Source of the DNA: Candidatus Omnitrophota bacterium
GTDB lineage: Bacteria > Omnitrophota > Gorgyraeia > 2-02-FULL-51-18
Assembly: GCA_016197155.1 (NCBI GenBank)
Contig: JACPWF010000032.1
Span: 1-57,713, forward strand
DNA: 57,713 nt
Direction: 5' to 3'
A model generated the notes under the pieces. That model saw nothing but the letters and a program-made list of their open reading frames with translations. It was not told the DNA's origin and searched no databases. Positions within the stretch are counted from its first letter, which is position 1. The number at the start of each line of letters is the position of its first letter. The position numbers were made by a program, and so were the translations under genes. Shown here piece by piece: positions 42,609 through 53,191 of this stretch.

Positions 42609-43003
42609 TAAAAATCAGGGGCGTCGACCACGCGGCGCTGAGCGTCAAAGATCTCGATCGCTCGCTCAAATTTTACACGGAGGTTTTGGGTTTAAAAATC
42701 ACGGAGCGGGAATATTCCAGGCCCGGCGTTGAATATTTTTTGGACTGCGGCACGTCTCTCATCGGACTGATTCAGGGAGAGCCCGGGGGTGAGAGGCATT
42801 TTTTGCAGGACGGCGGCCTGGGCGGCAATCACGTGGCCTTTCGCGTGGACACCAAGGATTTTGACAAGGTCGTCGAAGAAATAAAAGCGAGGAATATTCC
42901 GATAAGCTTTTTTAAAAAAAGGGAAAAATCCTGGTCGCTTTATTTTTTGGATCCGGACGGAAATAAACTGGAGATCACGGCATGGCCGCTGGAAGAACAG
43001 TAG
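42605..43003 (+). CDS. VOC (glyoxalase/bleomycin-resistance) superfamily protein
   Basis: 132 residues. VDHAALSVKDLDRSLKFYTEVLGLKI and YFLDCGTSLIGLIQ form the first beta-alpha-beta-beta-beta unit. GNHVAFRVDTKDFDKVVEEIK and SLYFLDPDGNKLEITAWP form the second. His in DHA, Glu-type ligand positions and the final LEI suggest the usual metal site. Possible roles: lactoylglutathione lyase, fosfomycin-type transferase or dioxygenase; the sequence does not tell. 4-bp overlap with the phosphatase gene. Confidence 0.85.
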   Translation: MIKIRGVDHAALSVKDLDRSLKFYTEVLGLKITEREYSRPGVEYFLDCGTSLIGLIQGEPGGERHFLQDGGLGGNHVAFRVDTKDFDKVVEEIKARNIPISFFKKREKSWSLYFLDPDGNKLEITAWPLEEQ

Positions 43004-43043
43004 TCAGCGGAAAGAGGGCAGGTATCAGGAAAAGGAGAAAAAT

Positions 43044-43505
43044 ATGTTGAAAGAAGGGGACAAGGCGCCGGAGTTTACGTTGCCGTCGTCGGGCGGCGGG
43101 GATATTTCGCTGAAAGATTTTAAGGGCAAAGAGCGTGTGGTGCTTTATTTTTATCCGAAGGACGACACGCCGGGGTGCACGGTCGAGGCCTGCGGCTTTC
43201 GTGACGGCATCAAAAAAATAGAATCTCTCGATGCCGTGGTGCTGGGAGTAAGCCCGGATGACACCAAATCGCATGGCAAATTCATCGAAAAATTCAAATT
43301 GCCGTTCATTTTACTGAGCGACACGGATAAAAAAGTCTGTGAAGCTTACGGCGTGTGGGTGAAAAAGAGCCTGTACGGAAAAGAGTACATGGGCGTGGCG
43401 CGCACGACGTTCATCATCGGCAAGGACGGCCGGATCGAAAAAATTTACGAAAAAGTGAAACCGGAAGCGCACCTCGCGGAGGTTTTGGAATTTTTGAAAA
43501 AATAA
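43044..43505 (+). CDS. bcp: Peroxiredoxin, BCP/PrxQ type
   Basis: 153 residues. LKEGDKAPEFTLPSSGGG is the family opening. LYFYPKDDTPGCTVEACGFRD near residue 35 contains the peroxidatic Cys, with the resolving Cys five residues later (CxxxxC), as in the PrxQ subgroup. It reduces hydrogen and alkyl peroxides, recycled by thioredoxin. AAAAGGAGA stands before the ATG. Two bases separate it from the ferredoxin gene, suggesting coexpression. Confidence 0.95.
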   Translation: MLKEGDKAPEFTLPSSGGGDISLKDFKGKERVVLYFYPKDDTPGCTVEACGFRDGIKKIESLDAVVLGVSPDDTKSHGKFIEKFKLPFILLSDTDKKVCEAYGVWVKKSLYGKEYMGVARTTFIIGKDGRIEKIYEKVKPEAHLAEVLEFLKK

Positions 43506-43507
43506 CG

Positions 43508-43843
43508 ATGCCGAAAGTTTATTTTGCGGATAAAAATCTCGCGGTCGAGGCGGATCACGGCGAGTCGATCCTGGATGTCGCCCTGCGAAGCGACATTCCC
43601 ATGTACCACACCTGCGGAGGGAATGCCTCCTGCAGCACCTGCCGCGTGCTCGTCCGAAAGGGAGCGGAGAATCTTTCCGCGATAGAATCCGCCGAGTCGC
43701 AGATTTTGGACGCGTTTGATCTGACATCCCCTCATCGCCTGGGCTGCCAGGCGCAAATTTTAAGAGGGGACGTGGAGATCGAGATCCCCGAACACGCCAA
43801 GCCCTGCCGTCCGAGTAAAATTCTTCCTCTCCCGAAAGGATAA
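43508..43843 (+). CDS. 2Fe-2S ferredoxin (plant/adrenodoxin fold)
   Basis: 111 residues from the ATG at 43508; the track's earlier ATG lies inside bcp. AVEADHGESILDVALRSDIPM is the ferredoxin loop. HTCGGNASCSTCRVLV has Cys-x5-Cys-x2-Cys, and LGCQAQI the fourth Cys, so the 2Fe-2S cluster is complete. The C-terminal basic tail (KPCRPSKILPLPKG) is unusual. An electron carrier; its partner is not clear from the neighbours (a peroxiredoxin and a TonB-like protein). Confidence 0.93.
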   Translation: MPKVYFADKNLAVEADHGESILDVALRSDIPMYHTCGGNASCSTCRVLVRKGAENLSAIESAESQILDAFDLTSPHRLGCQAQILRGDVEIEIPEHAKPCRPSKILPLPKG

Positions 43844-43846
43844 ACC

Positions 43847-46321
<2,475 letters not shown>

Positions 46322-48043
46322 ATGCCCATCGAATGCAACCTCTGCGGTTCGCGGCGTTATTATTCCGTCTACAAAAAACCGCGCGCGGCTGTCTTATCCG
46401 CCGTTTCTCCCGCCTACGCCATTTCTGAAAGCCATTTGGAAAAGCCCGACAAGATCGTGCGCTGTGCCGCGTGCGGCCTGGTGTACGCGATCCCTTCTTC
46501 GATGCGCGAAATCGTCCGGGACTACGCCGAGATGGCGGATCCGGAATATTTAAAAGAAGAAAAGGGCCGCCGCGCTCAGGGACGCGTCGTTTTAAAACGC
46601 ATTTCCCGTTTCAAAAGGACGGGAAAAATTCTCGACATCGGCTGCGGGCCGGGATTTCTTCTGGATGAGGCCAAAAATCAGGGCTGGGAGACCGCGGGCG
46701 TCGACCTGTCCGCGTGGGCCAAGGCCCACAGCCGCGACCATTTTGGCATCGACGTTTTTCAGGGCTCTTTGGAAGAGGCCCGTTTTCCGGACCGGACGTT
46801 TGACGCGGTCGTGATGATGGACGTGATCGAACATCTCGAGGATCCCAAGCGCGTTTTGAAAGAGATCCGCCGGATCTTAAAAAATGACGGGGTCCTGTAC
46901 GTCAGCACGCCCGACATTCAAAGCTTCTTAAGCCGCGCCCTTCGCGCGCGGTGGTGGGGGATCAACAAGTACCACCTTTTTTATTTTTCCAAAAAAACCC
47001 TCGAGAGGCTCTTCACGGCCGTGGGTTTTAAAAAGCTCCGCTACGCGTCGTATCCCCGGATTTTTACGCTCCGCTACTGGGCCAGGCGCCTCGAGGCGTA
47101 CCCGGCGTTCATCCACAGACCGGTGGCGGCTCTCGCCGGCCTCGGCAATTGCGGAGAGCGTCTTTTAAAAATCGTTCTGCACGACCAGATCGATGTGGTG
47201 GCGCGGAAGATCACGAGGCTTGATTCGCTCGAGACCGGCGAAGAGACAAAAGAGGGATCGTCCCTCAAAAAACAAAAGGTGACGGCGGTCCTGCCCGCCT
47301 ACAATGCCGAGAAAACGCTCGAGCGGACCGTCGCGGATATTCCGCGCGACGTTGTGGACGAAATCATTTTGGTCGACGACAAATCAAAGGACCGCACCGT
47401 CGCGATCGCGAAGCGGCTGAATCTCGTCGTTTTTCAACACGAAAAAAATAAAGGCTACGGCGCCAACCAAAAAACCTGCTATCGCCGCGCGATCGAGCGG
47501 GGAGCGGACGTCGTCGTGATGGTCCACCCGGATTATCAGTACGATCCGAAGATCATTCCCCAGCTCATCGAGCCGATCCTCCGCGGCGAGGCCGACGCGG
47601 TTTTCGGTTCGCGCATGATGAAAGGCGGGGCGCTTGAAGGCGGCATGCCGATGTGGAAGCACAACGCGAACATTCTTTTGACCGCGTTTGAGAACGTCAT
47701 GCTCGGCACCTATCTCACCGAATACCACTCGGGTTTTCGCGCCTACCGCACGCGGATGCTTTGCGGCATCGCCTACGAAAAAAATTCGGACGGATTTTTG
47801 TTTGACACCGAGATCATCGTCCAGATTCTCGCCAACCATTACAAGATCGATGAAGTTCCCATCCGCACGCGCTATTTCGAGGAGGCCTCTTCGATCAAAC
47901 TGTGGCCGAGCCTCCTGTACGGTCTGGGGATTTTAAAGGAAATGTTCGCCTACGTTCTTTACTCGAAGGGAATTTTAAAAAGGAAGAAACTCGAACCGGT
48001 TACTTTGAAGGATTCTTCGAGCCGGTATAAAGGTACTCGATGA
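46322..48043 (+). CDS. Fusion: zinc-finger SAM methyltransferase plus GT2 (DPM1-like) glycosyltransferase
   Basis: I prefer the ATG at 46322 (MPIECNLCG) to the track's GTG at 46286, giving 573 residues. Residues 1-60 hold a CxxC...CxxC zinc-binding unit (CNLCG, CAACG). Residues 95-210 are a class I methyltransferase: ILDIGCGPGFLLDEAKNQG binds SAM and FDAVVMMDVIEHLEDP is the post-I/IV region. From about residue 320 a GT-A domain starts: VTAVLPAYNAEKTLERTV, EIILVDDKSKDRTVAIA, YGANQKTCYRRAIERGAD and HPDYQYDP, typical of dolichyl/polyprenyl-phosphate mannose synthase-like GT2 enzymes. Joint action on a lipid-linked or surface sugar is likely (inference). It overlaps the convergent CBS gene by 44 bp. 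Confidence 0.88.
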   Translation: MPIECNLCGSRRYYSVYKKPRAAVLSAVSPAYAISESHLEKPDKIVRCAACGLVYAIPSSMREIVRDYAEMADPEYLKEEKGRRAQGRVVLKRISRFKRTGKILDIGCGPGFLLDEAKNQGWETAGVDLSAWAKAHSRDHFGIDVFQGSLEEARFPDRTFDAVVMMDVIEHLEDPKRVLKEIRRILKNDGVLYVSTPDIQSFLSRALRARWWGINKYHLFYFSKKTLERLFTAVGFKKLRYASYPRIFTLRYWARRLEAYPAFIHRPVAALAGLGNCGERLLKIVLHDQIDVVARKITRLDSLETGEETKEGSSLKKQKVTAVLPAYNAEKTLERTVADIPRDVVDEIILVDDKSKDRTVAIAKRLNLVVFQHEKNKGYGANQKTCYRRAIERGADVVVMVHPDYQYDPKIIPQLIEPILRGEADAVFGSRMMKGGALEGGMPMWKHNANILLTAFENVMLGTYLTEYHSGFRAYRTRMLCGIAYEKNSDGFLFDTEIIVQILANHYKIDEVPIRTRYFEEASSIKLWPSLLYGLGILKEMFAYVLYSKGILKRKKLEPVTLKDSSSRYKGTR

Positions 48044-48539
48044 TGTCGCGCGTGGAAACGACGCCGATCGGAATGCCGTTATCGAGAACGGGCACGTGAC
48101 GGAATTTCCCGATCGACATCTTGTGGAGCGCGTAGGCCAGCGGCGCGTCTTTGTCGAGGCACTCGGGATTCGGCGTCATGATGTTTTTCACGGGGTGCTT
48201 CGACAGGTCTTTCACGATGCCCGCCACTTTCAGCAAAATGTCGCGAAGGCTTAAAATCCCCAACAATTTTTTGTTTGAACCGCAGACAAGCACGCACCCC
48301 TTCATCGGGAAGGCGTGCATTTTATCGATCACTTCCTGAAGGGAAGTCTCCGGGCTCACGAGGATCGGCGGCACCTTGGAAATAAAATCCGCCACGCGCT
48401 CGGTCATGATTTTTTTCTGAAGTTTTTCCTTTGTCGGCTGGGGGATGTCCTTCTGCGTGAAGGAGTGAAGGCATTTTTCGCAAGCATCGCTGCCGAGGAT
48501 ATTTTCGTGACCGCAATAGGGGCATTTGATTTTAGCCAT
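48000..48539 (-). CDS. Zinc-ribbon plus CBS-pair protein
   Basis: 179 residues. KCPYCGHENILGSDACEKC is an N-terminal zinc ribbon (CxxC...CxxC). After a short linker come two CBS motifs (FPMKGCVLVCGSNKKLLGILSLRDI and MSIGKFRHVPVLDNGIPIGVVSTRDI, the latter with the HVPV...G.vs.rD signature). CBS pairs bind adenine nucleotides and report energy state. It has a strong ribosome-binding site (AGGAGG) and sits seven bases after korB in the same operon, so it probably senses ATP/AMP to adjust the oxidoreductase (inference). Confidence 0.88.
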   Translation of the reverse strand: MAKIKCPYCGHENILGSDACEKCLHSFTQKDIPQPTKEKLQKKIMTERVADFISKVPPILVSPETSLQEVIDKMHAFPMKGCVLVCGSNKKLLGILSLRDILLKVAGIVKDLSKHPVKNIMTPNPECLDKDAPLAYALHKMSIGKFRHVPVLDNGIPIGVVSTRDIIEYLYTGSKNPSK

Positions 48540-48546
48540 AACCCTC

Positions 48547-49575
48547 CTAACCTTTTTTAGCGACTGTCCACACGTCCTCGGTGTAAAGAACGTCCCTTAA
48601 ATTCCCCGTGCCTTTTTTTTCCCGCGCCCATTTGGCTTGCTCGTCCAGCATGCCGTCGTAGGTCGGTTTTTCGATCGCGCGGAAAACCCCGAACGGCACT
48701 GGCATCCGGGGGTATTCCATCTGCGTCAAAAGATACGCGTAGGCGGGCGAGGGGTCGCTCTCGTTGTGAATGAGAAGGCTTTCCTTTTTGGCCGCGGCCA
48801 GGTCGGTTTCCCCAAGGTCCAGCCCATTCATCACGATGGCCTTTGTCCCGCCTTTTCCGAAAACGAGCGGCTTGCCGTTTTCGAGATAAATCGCGCGGTC
48901 GTCGCGGTTTTCGCGGCCGGTGACCGGGACGAACGCGTCTTTATTGAAGATGATGCAGTTCTGATAGATCTCGACGAACGCCGAGCCTTTGTGTTTGTAG
49001 GCGCGCGAAAGGATCTGGCCCATGTGCCGCGGGTCCGAGTCGACGGTGCGCGCGACGAACGACGCCTCCGCCGCGATCGCCACGCAGAGCGGGTGAATGG
49101 GGTAGTCGATCGTGCCGTAGGGCGAGGATTTGGTGACCTTTCCTTTTTCGGACGTGGGCGAATACTGGCCTTTGGTGAGCCCGTAGATTTGGTTATTCAC
49201 GAGAATGATTTTCAAATCCACGTTCCGCCGCAGGCAATGGATCAAATGATTTCCCCCGATCGAAAGCCCGTCGCCGTCGCCCGTCACGACCCACACGGTG
49301 AGCTCGGGCCGCGCGCATTTGAGGCCCGTCGCGATGGCCGGCGCGCGTCCGTGGATTGTGTGAAAACCGTACGTGTTCATGTAGTAGGGAAAGCGGCTCG
49401 AACAGCCGATGCCCGAAACAAAAACGTGATTTTCCCGCGCGGTGGCCGTGACGTCGGCGAGGGTTTTTTGCATCACCGACAAGATGGCGTAGTCCCCGCA
49501 ACCGGGGCACCAGCGGACATCGGCTCCGGAAATGAAATCTTCTTTGGAATAATGAAGCGCCTCCGTCGCGGTCAT
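48547..49575 (-). CDS. korB: 2-oxoacid (2-oxoglutarate):ferredoxin oxidoreductase, beta subunit
   Basis: 342 residues. WCPGCGDYAILSVMQ holds two of the 4Fe-4S cysteines and GIGCSSRFPYYMNTYGFHTIHGRA a third. VTGDGDGLSIGGNHLIH and NNQIYGLTKGQYSPTS form the TPP-Mg motif (GDGD...NN), and the QYSPTSxxG block is typical of the KorB/OorB subgroup. With KorA it catalyses reversible oxidative decarboxylation of 2-oxoglutarate (or a similar 2-oxoacid) to an acyl-CoA, using ferredoxin. 4-bp overlap with korA. It can serve the oxidative or the reductive TCA direction. Confidence 0.95.
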   Translation of the reverse strand: MTATEALHYSKEDFISGADVRWCPGCGDYAILSVMQKTLADVTATARENHVFVSGIGCSSRFPYYMNTYGFHTIHGRAPAIATGLKCARPELTVWVVTGDGDGLSIGGNHLIHCLRRNVDLKIILVNNQIYGLTKGQYSPTSEKGKVTKSSPYGTIDYPIHPLCVAIAAEASFVARTVDSDPRHMGQILSRAYKHKGSAFVEIYQNCIIFNKDAFVPVTGRENRDDRAIYLENGKPLVFGKGGTKAIVMNGLDLGETDLAAAKKESLLIHNESDPSPAYAYLLTQMEYPRMPVPFGVFRAIEKPTYDGMLDEQAKWAREKKGTGNLRDVLYTEDVWTVAKKG

Positions 49576-51401
49576 AGGTGTTTTTCGATCACTTCTTTAA
49601 TTTCACGGATTTTGAAAGGCTGTCCCGTCACCCGATTGTAGCCCGCCGCGTGAACGCCCTCAAACTCGGCCCGCACGAGAAAGAGGAGGTTGCCCATGTT
49701 GATCTCGGGAATGAGGATGGTCTCAAAACTTTTTAAAATCGCTCCCAGATTTTTAGGGAACGGGTTCAAATAATTCAGATGGCACGCGGAAACTTTTTTG
49801 CCTTCTTTTTGGAGTTCGTCGACCGCCGCGCGGATCGTGCCGTAGGTGCCGCCCCAGCCGAGCACGAGAAGCTTTCCTTTTTTTTCGCCGAAGACCTCGG
49901 CGGGTGGAATGGTCTCGGCGATCCGCCTGATTTTTTCGCGGCGCAGGACCGTCATCCGGTGGTGATTTTCGGGGTCGTAGCTCACCCCTCCCGTGCGGTC
50001 GGCCTTTTCGATGCCGCCGATCCGGTGCTCGAGACCAGGCGTGCCCGGGACGGCCCACGGGCGGGCGAGTGTTTTCTCGTCGCGCACGAACGGCAAAAAG
50101 GGGCCGTCGCTGGTTTTGGGATGCTCGATTTTTATTTTGGGGAGCTTGTCCATCTCCGGCAGTTTCCACGGTTCCGCGCCATTGGCCAGATACCCGTCCG
50201 ACAGGAAAAATACCGGGGTCATGTATTGGGTCGCCAGGCGCACGGCCTCGATGATGAAATCAAAACAGTTGGCCGGCGTCGAAGGGGCCAGGATTGCCAC
50301 CGGCGAATCGCCGTTTCGCCCGAACATCGCCTGCAAGAGATCGGCCTGTTCGGTTTTGGTGGGCAGGCCCGTCGACGGGCCTCCGCGCTGAACGTCCAAA
50401 ATCACCAGCGGCAATTCCGCCATCACGGCGAGGTTGATCATTTCCGATTTGAGGCAGACGCCGGGCCCGCTCGTGGCCGTGACGCCGATCTGGCCGCCGA
50501 AGGAAGCGCCGAGCGCGGCCCCGCAGGCGGCGATTTCGTCCTCGGCCTGGAACGTTTTGACCTTAAAATTTTTGTGCCGCGAAAGCTCATGCAAGATATC
50601 ACTCGCCGGCGTGATGGGGTAGCTCCCGTACAGCACGGTTTTTCCGGTGAGTTCGGAGGCCGCGAGGATCCCGAGCGCCGTCGCCTCATTGCCCGTGATT
50701 TTCCGGTACGTGCCGGGTGAAATATCCGCTTTTTTCACGACGTAACGCGAGGGGATGGTCTCGGTGATGTCGCCGTAATGGTACCCGGCCTTTAGCGCCA
50801 TCAAATTCGCCTCGGCGACTTCCGGTTTTTTGGCGAATTTTTCGTTCACCCATTGAACGGTGTGATCCAAACTCCGCCCGTACATCCAGAACATCAGCCC
50901 CAGCGCGAAAAAGTTTTTACAACGATCCACCTCGGAATACTTGATCTTGGAGCCGGTGAGGGCGTTTCGCGTGAGCGAGGAAAGCGGGACCTGGAGGACG
51001 GAATAATCTTTGAGCGAACTGTCCGCGAGAGGATTCGATTTCCATCCGGCTTTTTTCAGATTGTCGTCACTGAAGGAATCGGAATTGAGGACTAAAAGCC
51101 CGCCTTTGACGAGGTCGTTAAGATTCACCTTTAGCGCCGCGGGATTCATCACGACGAGCACGTCGGGCGCGTCGCCGGCGGTGTAGATGTCGTTTTTGCT
51201 GAATTGGATCTGGAAACTGCTCACTCCCGGGAGCGTGCCCTGGGGCGCGCGAATCTCCGCCGGAAAATCAGGGAGTGTCGCGATGTCGTTGCCCATGAGC
51301 GCGGAGGTGTCGGTGAATTGGTCGCCCGTGAGCTGCATGCCGTCGCCGGAATCCCCGGCGAAGCGAATGGTTACCGCATCAACTTCTTTTTCTTTTCTCA
51401 T
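49572..51401 (-). CDS. korA: 2-oxoacid (2-oxoglutarate):ferredoxin oxidoreductase, fused gamma-alpha subunit
   Basis: 609 residues. Residues 1-195 are the gamma domain (VTIRFAGDSGDGMQLTGDQF, PAEIRAPQGTLPGVSSFQI), fused to the alpha/pyrimidine-binding domain (GNEATALGILAASELTG, YPITPASDILHEL, FQAEDEIAACGAALGASFGG, ATSGPGVCLKSEMI). The C-terminal domain follows (LLVLGWGGTYGTIRAAVDEL). QRGGPSTGLPTKTEQADLLQ is the alpha-subunit hallmark. Gamma-alpha fusions of this length are usual for KorA. It overlaps the upstream CBS gene and korB by 4 bp each, so stoichiometric coupled synthesis is expected. No separate delta ferredoxin subunit is present. Confidence 0.95.
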   Translation of the reverse strand: MRKEKEVDAVTIRFAGDSGDGMQLTGDQFTDTSALMGNDIATLPDFPAEIRAPQGTLPGVSSFQIQFSKNDIYTAGDAPDVLVVMNPAALKVNLNDLVKGGLLVLNSDSFSDDNLKKAGWKSNPLADSSLKDYSVLQVPLSSLTRNALTGSKIKYSEVDRCKNFFALGLMFWMYGRSLDHTVQWVNEKFAKKPEVAEANLMALKAGYHYGDITETIPSRYVVKKADISPGTYRKITGNEATALGILAASELTGKTVLYGSYPITPASDILHELSRHKNFKVKTFQAEDEIAACGAALGASFGGQIGVTATSGPGVCLKSEMINLAVMAELPLVILDVQRGGPSTGLPTKTEQADLLQAMFGRNGDSPVAILAPSTPANCFDFIIEAVRLATQYMTPVFFLSDGYLANGAEPWKLPEMDKLPKIKIEHPKTSDGPFLPFVRDEKTLARPWAVPGTPGLEHRIGGIEKADRTGGVSYDPENHHRMTVLRREKIRRIAETIPPAEVFGEKKGKLLVLGWGGTYGTIRAAVDELQKEGKKVSACHLNYLNPFPKNLGAILKSFETILIPEINMGNLLFLVRAEFEGVHAAGYNRVTGQPFKIREIKEVIEKHL

Positions 51402-51877
51402 CCGCCCTCGGCGGTCTCGTGCACCTGGTCGGCTTTTGGAGGCAGGTTGAAGACCTCGGTCGGGAAAAGTTCCGATAAAAAGGTGACGATGGTCCGGATC
51501 GAAAGCACCCCGTTCATGTGGCCCTGCTCGTCCACCAGCGGGATGTGCCGGACGCTGTAATCCTTCATGACGTCGATGGCCATGCCGACCGTGTCCGATT
51601 TCGAAAGGGGCCGGATGTTTTTATTCATGTATTTGTCGAGGGTCTCTTTCAGCGAAACGCCTTTTTGCAGGACCTTCATCAGCACCTCGCGCTCCGTGAA
51701 CATTCCCACGACCTTCAACTGCCGGTCGGCGACCACGAGGTAGCCGGCCTTTTCCTTTTGCATGAGCGCCAGCGCGTTTTCGAGGGTCGTCTCGGGTGGC
51801 GCGGTCACGAGCTTGGGGCGCAGGATCTGGTAAATTTTTGTCTCTTTTAGAATTTCTTCGATGGTTTTTACGGGCAT
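51398..51877 (-). CDS. CBS-domain pair protein
   Basis: 159 residues, two CBS motifs: EKAGYLVVADRQLKVVGMFTERE near residue 42 and SVRHIPLVDEQGHMNGVLSIR near residue 108. Nothing else is attached. It is the first gene of the korAB operon (4-bp overlap with korA), while a second CBS protein closes it. It likely senses adenine nucleotides for the same enzyme (inference from gene order). Confidence 0.88.
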   Translation of the reverse strand: MPVKTIEEILKETKIYQILRPKLVTAPPETTLENALALMQKEKAGYLVVADRQLKVVGMFTEREVLMKVLQKGVSLKETLDKYMNKNIRPLSKSDTVGMAIDVMKDYSVRHIPLVDEQGHMNGVLSIRTIVTFLSELFPTEVFNLPPKADQVHETAEGG

Positions 51878-51915
51878 TTGGGCAGTATATCACAAATCAA
51901 ATATTTTGTGAAAAA

Positions 51916-51969
51916 TGACCAAAAGGGCCGCCAATTTGACTATTCTTCCTTTATATGGTAATTTGGTCA
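51916..51969 (+). promoter_or_regulatory. Inverted repeat around the DUF4143 gene promoter
   Basis: tgaccaaa (51916-51923) and tttggtca (51962-51969) are exact 8-bp inverted copies with 38 bp between. The spacer has TTGACT at 51936 but no strong -10. The right arm ends two bases before the ATG I choose. It may be an operator. Confidence 0.35.
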
Positions 51970-51971
51970 GC

Positions 51972-53189
51972 ATGAAAGAACGCTACCTCAGTTCTCTGAT
52001 AGAAGAATTTTGTTTCAAGGACCACAAGATGGCTTTTGTTTCGGGGCCGCGCCAATGCGGCAAAACGACGTTAGCCAAAACACTTCTTAATCGCAGGTCT
52101 GTCGGAGCCTATTTTAATTGGGATGAAAGCGAATTTCGAAGAATTTGGACGAAAAACCCCTCTCAAATCATTCCGGAAACGGATCAAATCCCCATGGTTG
52201 TCCTGGATGAGATCCATAAAGCCAAATTGTGGAAACGCACGTTGAAAGGCGTCTATGACACGCTTGCCGCGCCCGCTGATATCGTGGTCACCGGCAGCGC
52301 CAGGCTCAACGTTTACAATAAAGGCAGTGACAGTTTGCTGGGGCGGTATTTTCATTTCAGGCTTCACCCTTTCACTTTGAGGGAAATGGTAAAAAATGAC
52401 CCGGTTCGTCCCAAAGGTTTCATCGAAAGCATTTTCTCTCGTCTGCGGCCGGTTTCAAAAAATGATCAGGAGAATTTGGAAGCGCTTTTTCGTTTCGGAG
52501 GGTTTCCGGAACCTCTTTTTTCGCGCAATGAACGAAAGGCCAGGCTGTGGAGAGCCAGCCGCGTGGAAAAAGTGATCCGGGAGGATTTGAGGGACTTGAG
52601 CCGCATTCCCGAACTCAGTCAGATCGAAATGCTGGCTTCTCTTTTGCCGGAAAAAGTGGGGTCTCTTTTCAGCATTGTGTCGGTAAAGGAGGATTTGGAG
52701 GTCAGTTTTCAGACGGTCAAGCGGTGGATCGATTATTTGAAGGAGCTTTACTATCTTTTTGAGGTCAAGCCGTTTCATCGCTCCATTGTCCGGTCATTGA
52801 AGAAAGAAGGTAAAATTTATTTGTGGGATTATGGTGAAATCCAAGATCCGGCGGCGCGGTTTGAGAATTTGACGGCCTGTCATTTGCTGAAGACCTGTCA
52901 TTACTGGACGGACGGCGGGGAAGGGAATTTCGATCTGTTTTATTTGAGGGACAAAGAAAAACATGAGATCGATTTTTTGATCACAAAAGACGGAAAACCG
53001 TGGCTCCCCATCGAAGTGAAACTAAACGACGCGACCCCCTCGCCGCATTGGAAAAAATTCCTCAACCAGATGCCGTGCCGCGAGGCCATCCAAATCGTGA
53101 AGACGCCTCGTCATTGGAAAATTCATTCATTTGGTGACCGCCAAATCCTTGTGGCAAGCGCCGGAGAACTGTTGGGATATTTCATCTGA
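51972..53189 (+). CDS. AAA_14 / DUF4143 ATPase
   Basis: 405 residues from the ATG at 51972; the track's start at 51915 falls in the inverted repeat and would add 19 odd residues. FVSGPRQCGKTTLAKTLL is the P-loop, PMVVLDEIHKAKLWKRTLKG the Walker B, and IVVTGSARLNVY the sensor-1. LGRYFHFRLHPFTLREM is characteristic of this family. The C-terminal DUF4143 domain ends EIDFLITKDGKPWLPIEVK, a PD-(D/E)xK-like fold. Family members are common and mobile in bacteria, and biochemical function is unknown; a nucleotide-dependent nuclease-like or toxin-linked role has been suggested. There is no partner gene here. IspH starts two bases after its stop. Confidence 0.9.
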   Translation: MKERYLSSLIEEFCFKDHKMAFVSGPRQCGKTTLAKTLLNRRSVGAYFNWDESEFRRIWTKNPSQIIPETDQIPMVVLDEIHKAKLWKRTLKGVYDTLAAPADIVVTGSARLNVYNKGSDSLLGRYFHFRLHPFTLREMVKNDPVRPKGFIESIFSRLRPVSKNDQENLEALFRFGGFPEPLFSRNERKARLWRASRVEKVIREDLRDLSRIPELSQIEMLASLLPEKVGSLFSIVSVKEDLEVSFQTVKRWIDYLKELYYLFEVKPFHRSIVRSLKKEGKIYLWDYGEIQDPAARFENLTACHLLKTCHYWTDGGEGNFDLFYLRDKEKHEIDFLITKDGKPWLPIEVKLNDATPSPHWKKFLNQMPCREAIQIVKTPRHWKIHSFGDRQILVASAGELLGYFI

Positions 53190-53191
53190 CC

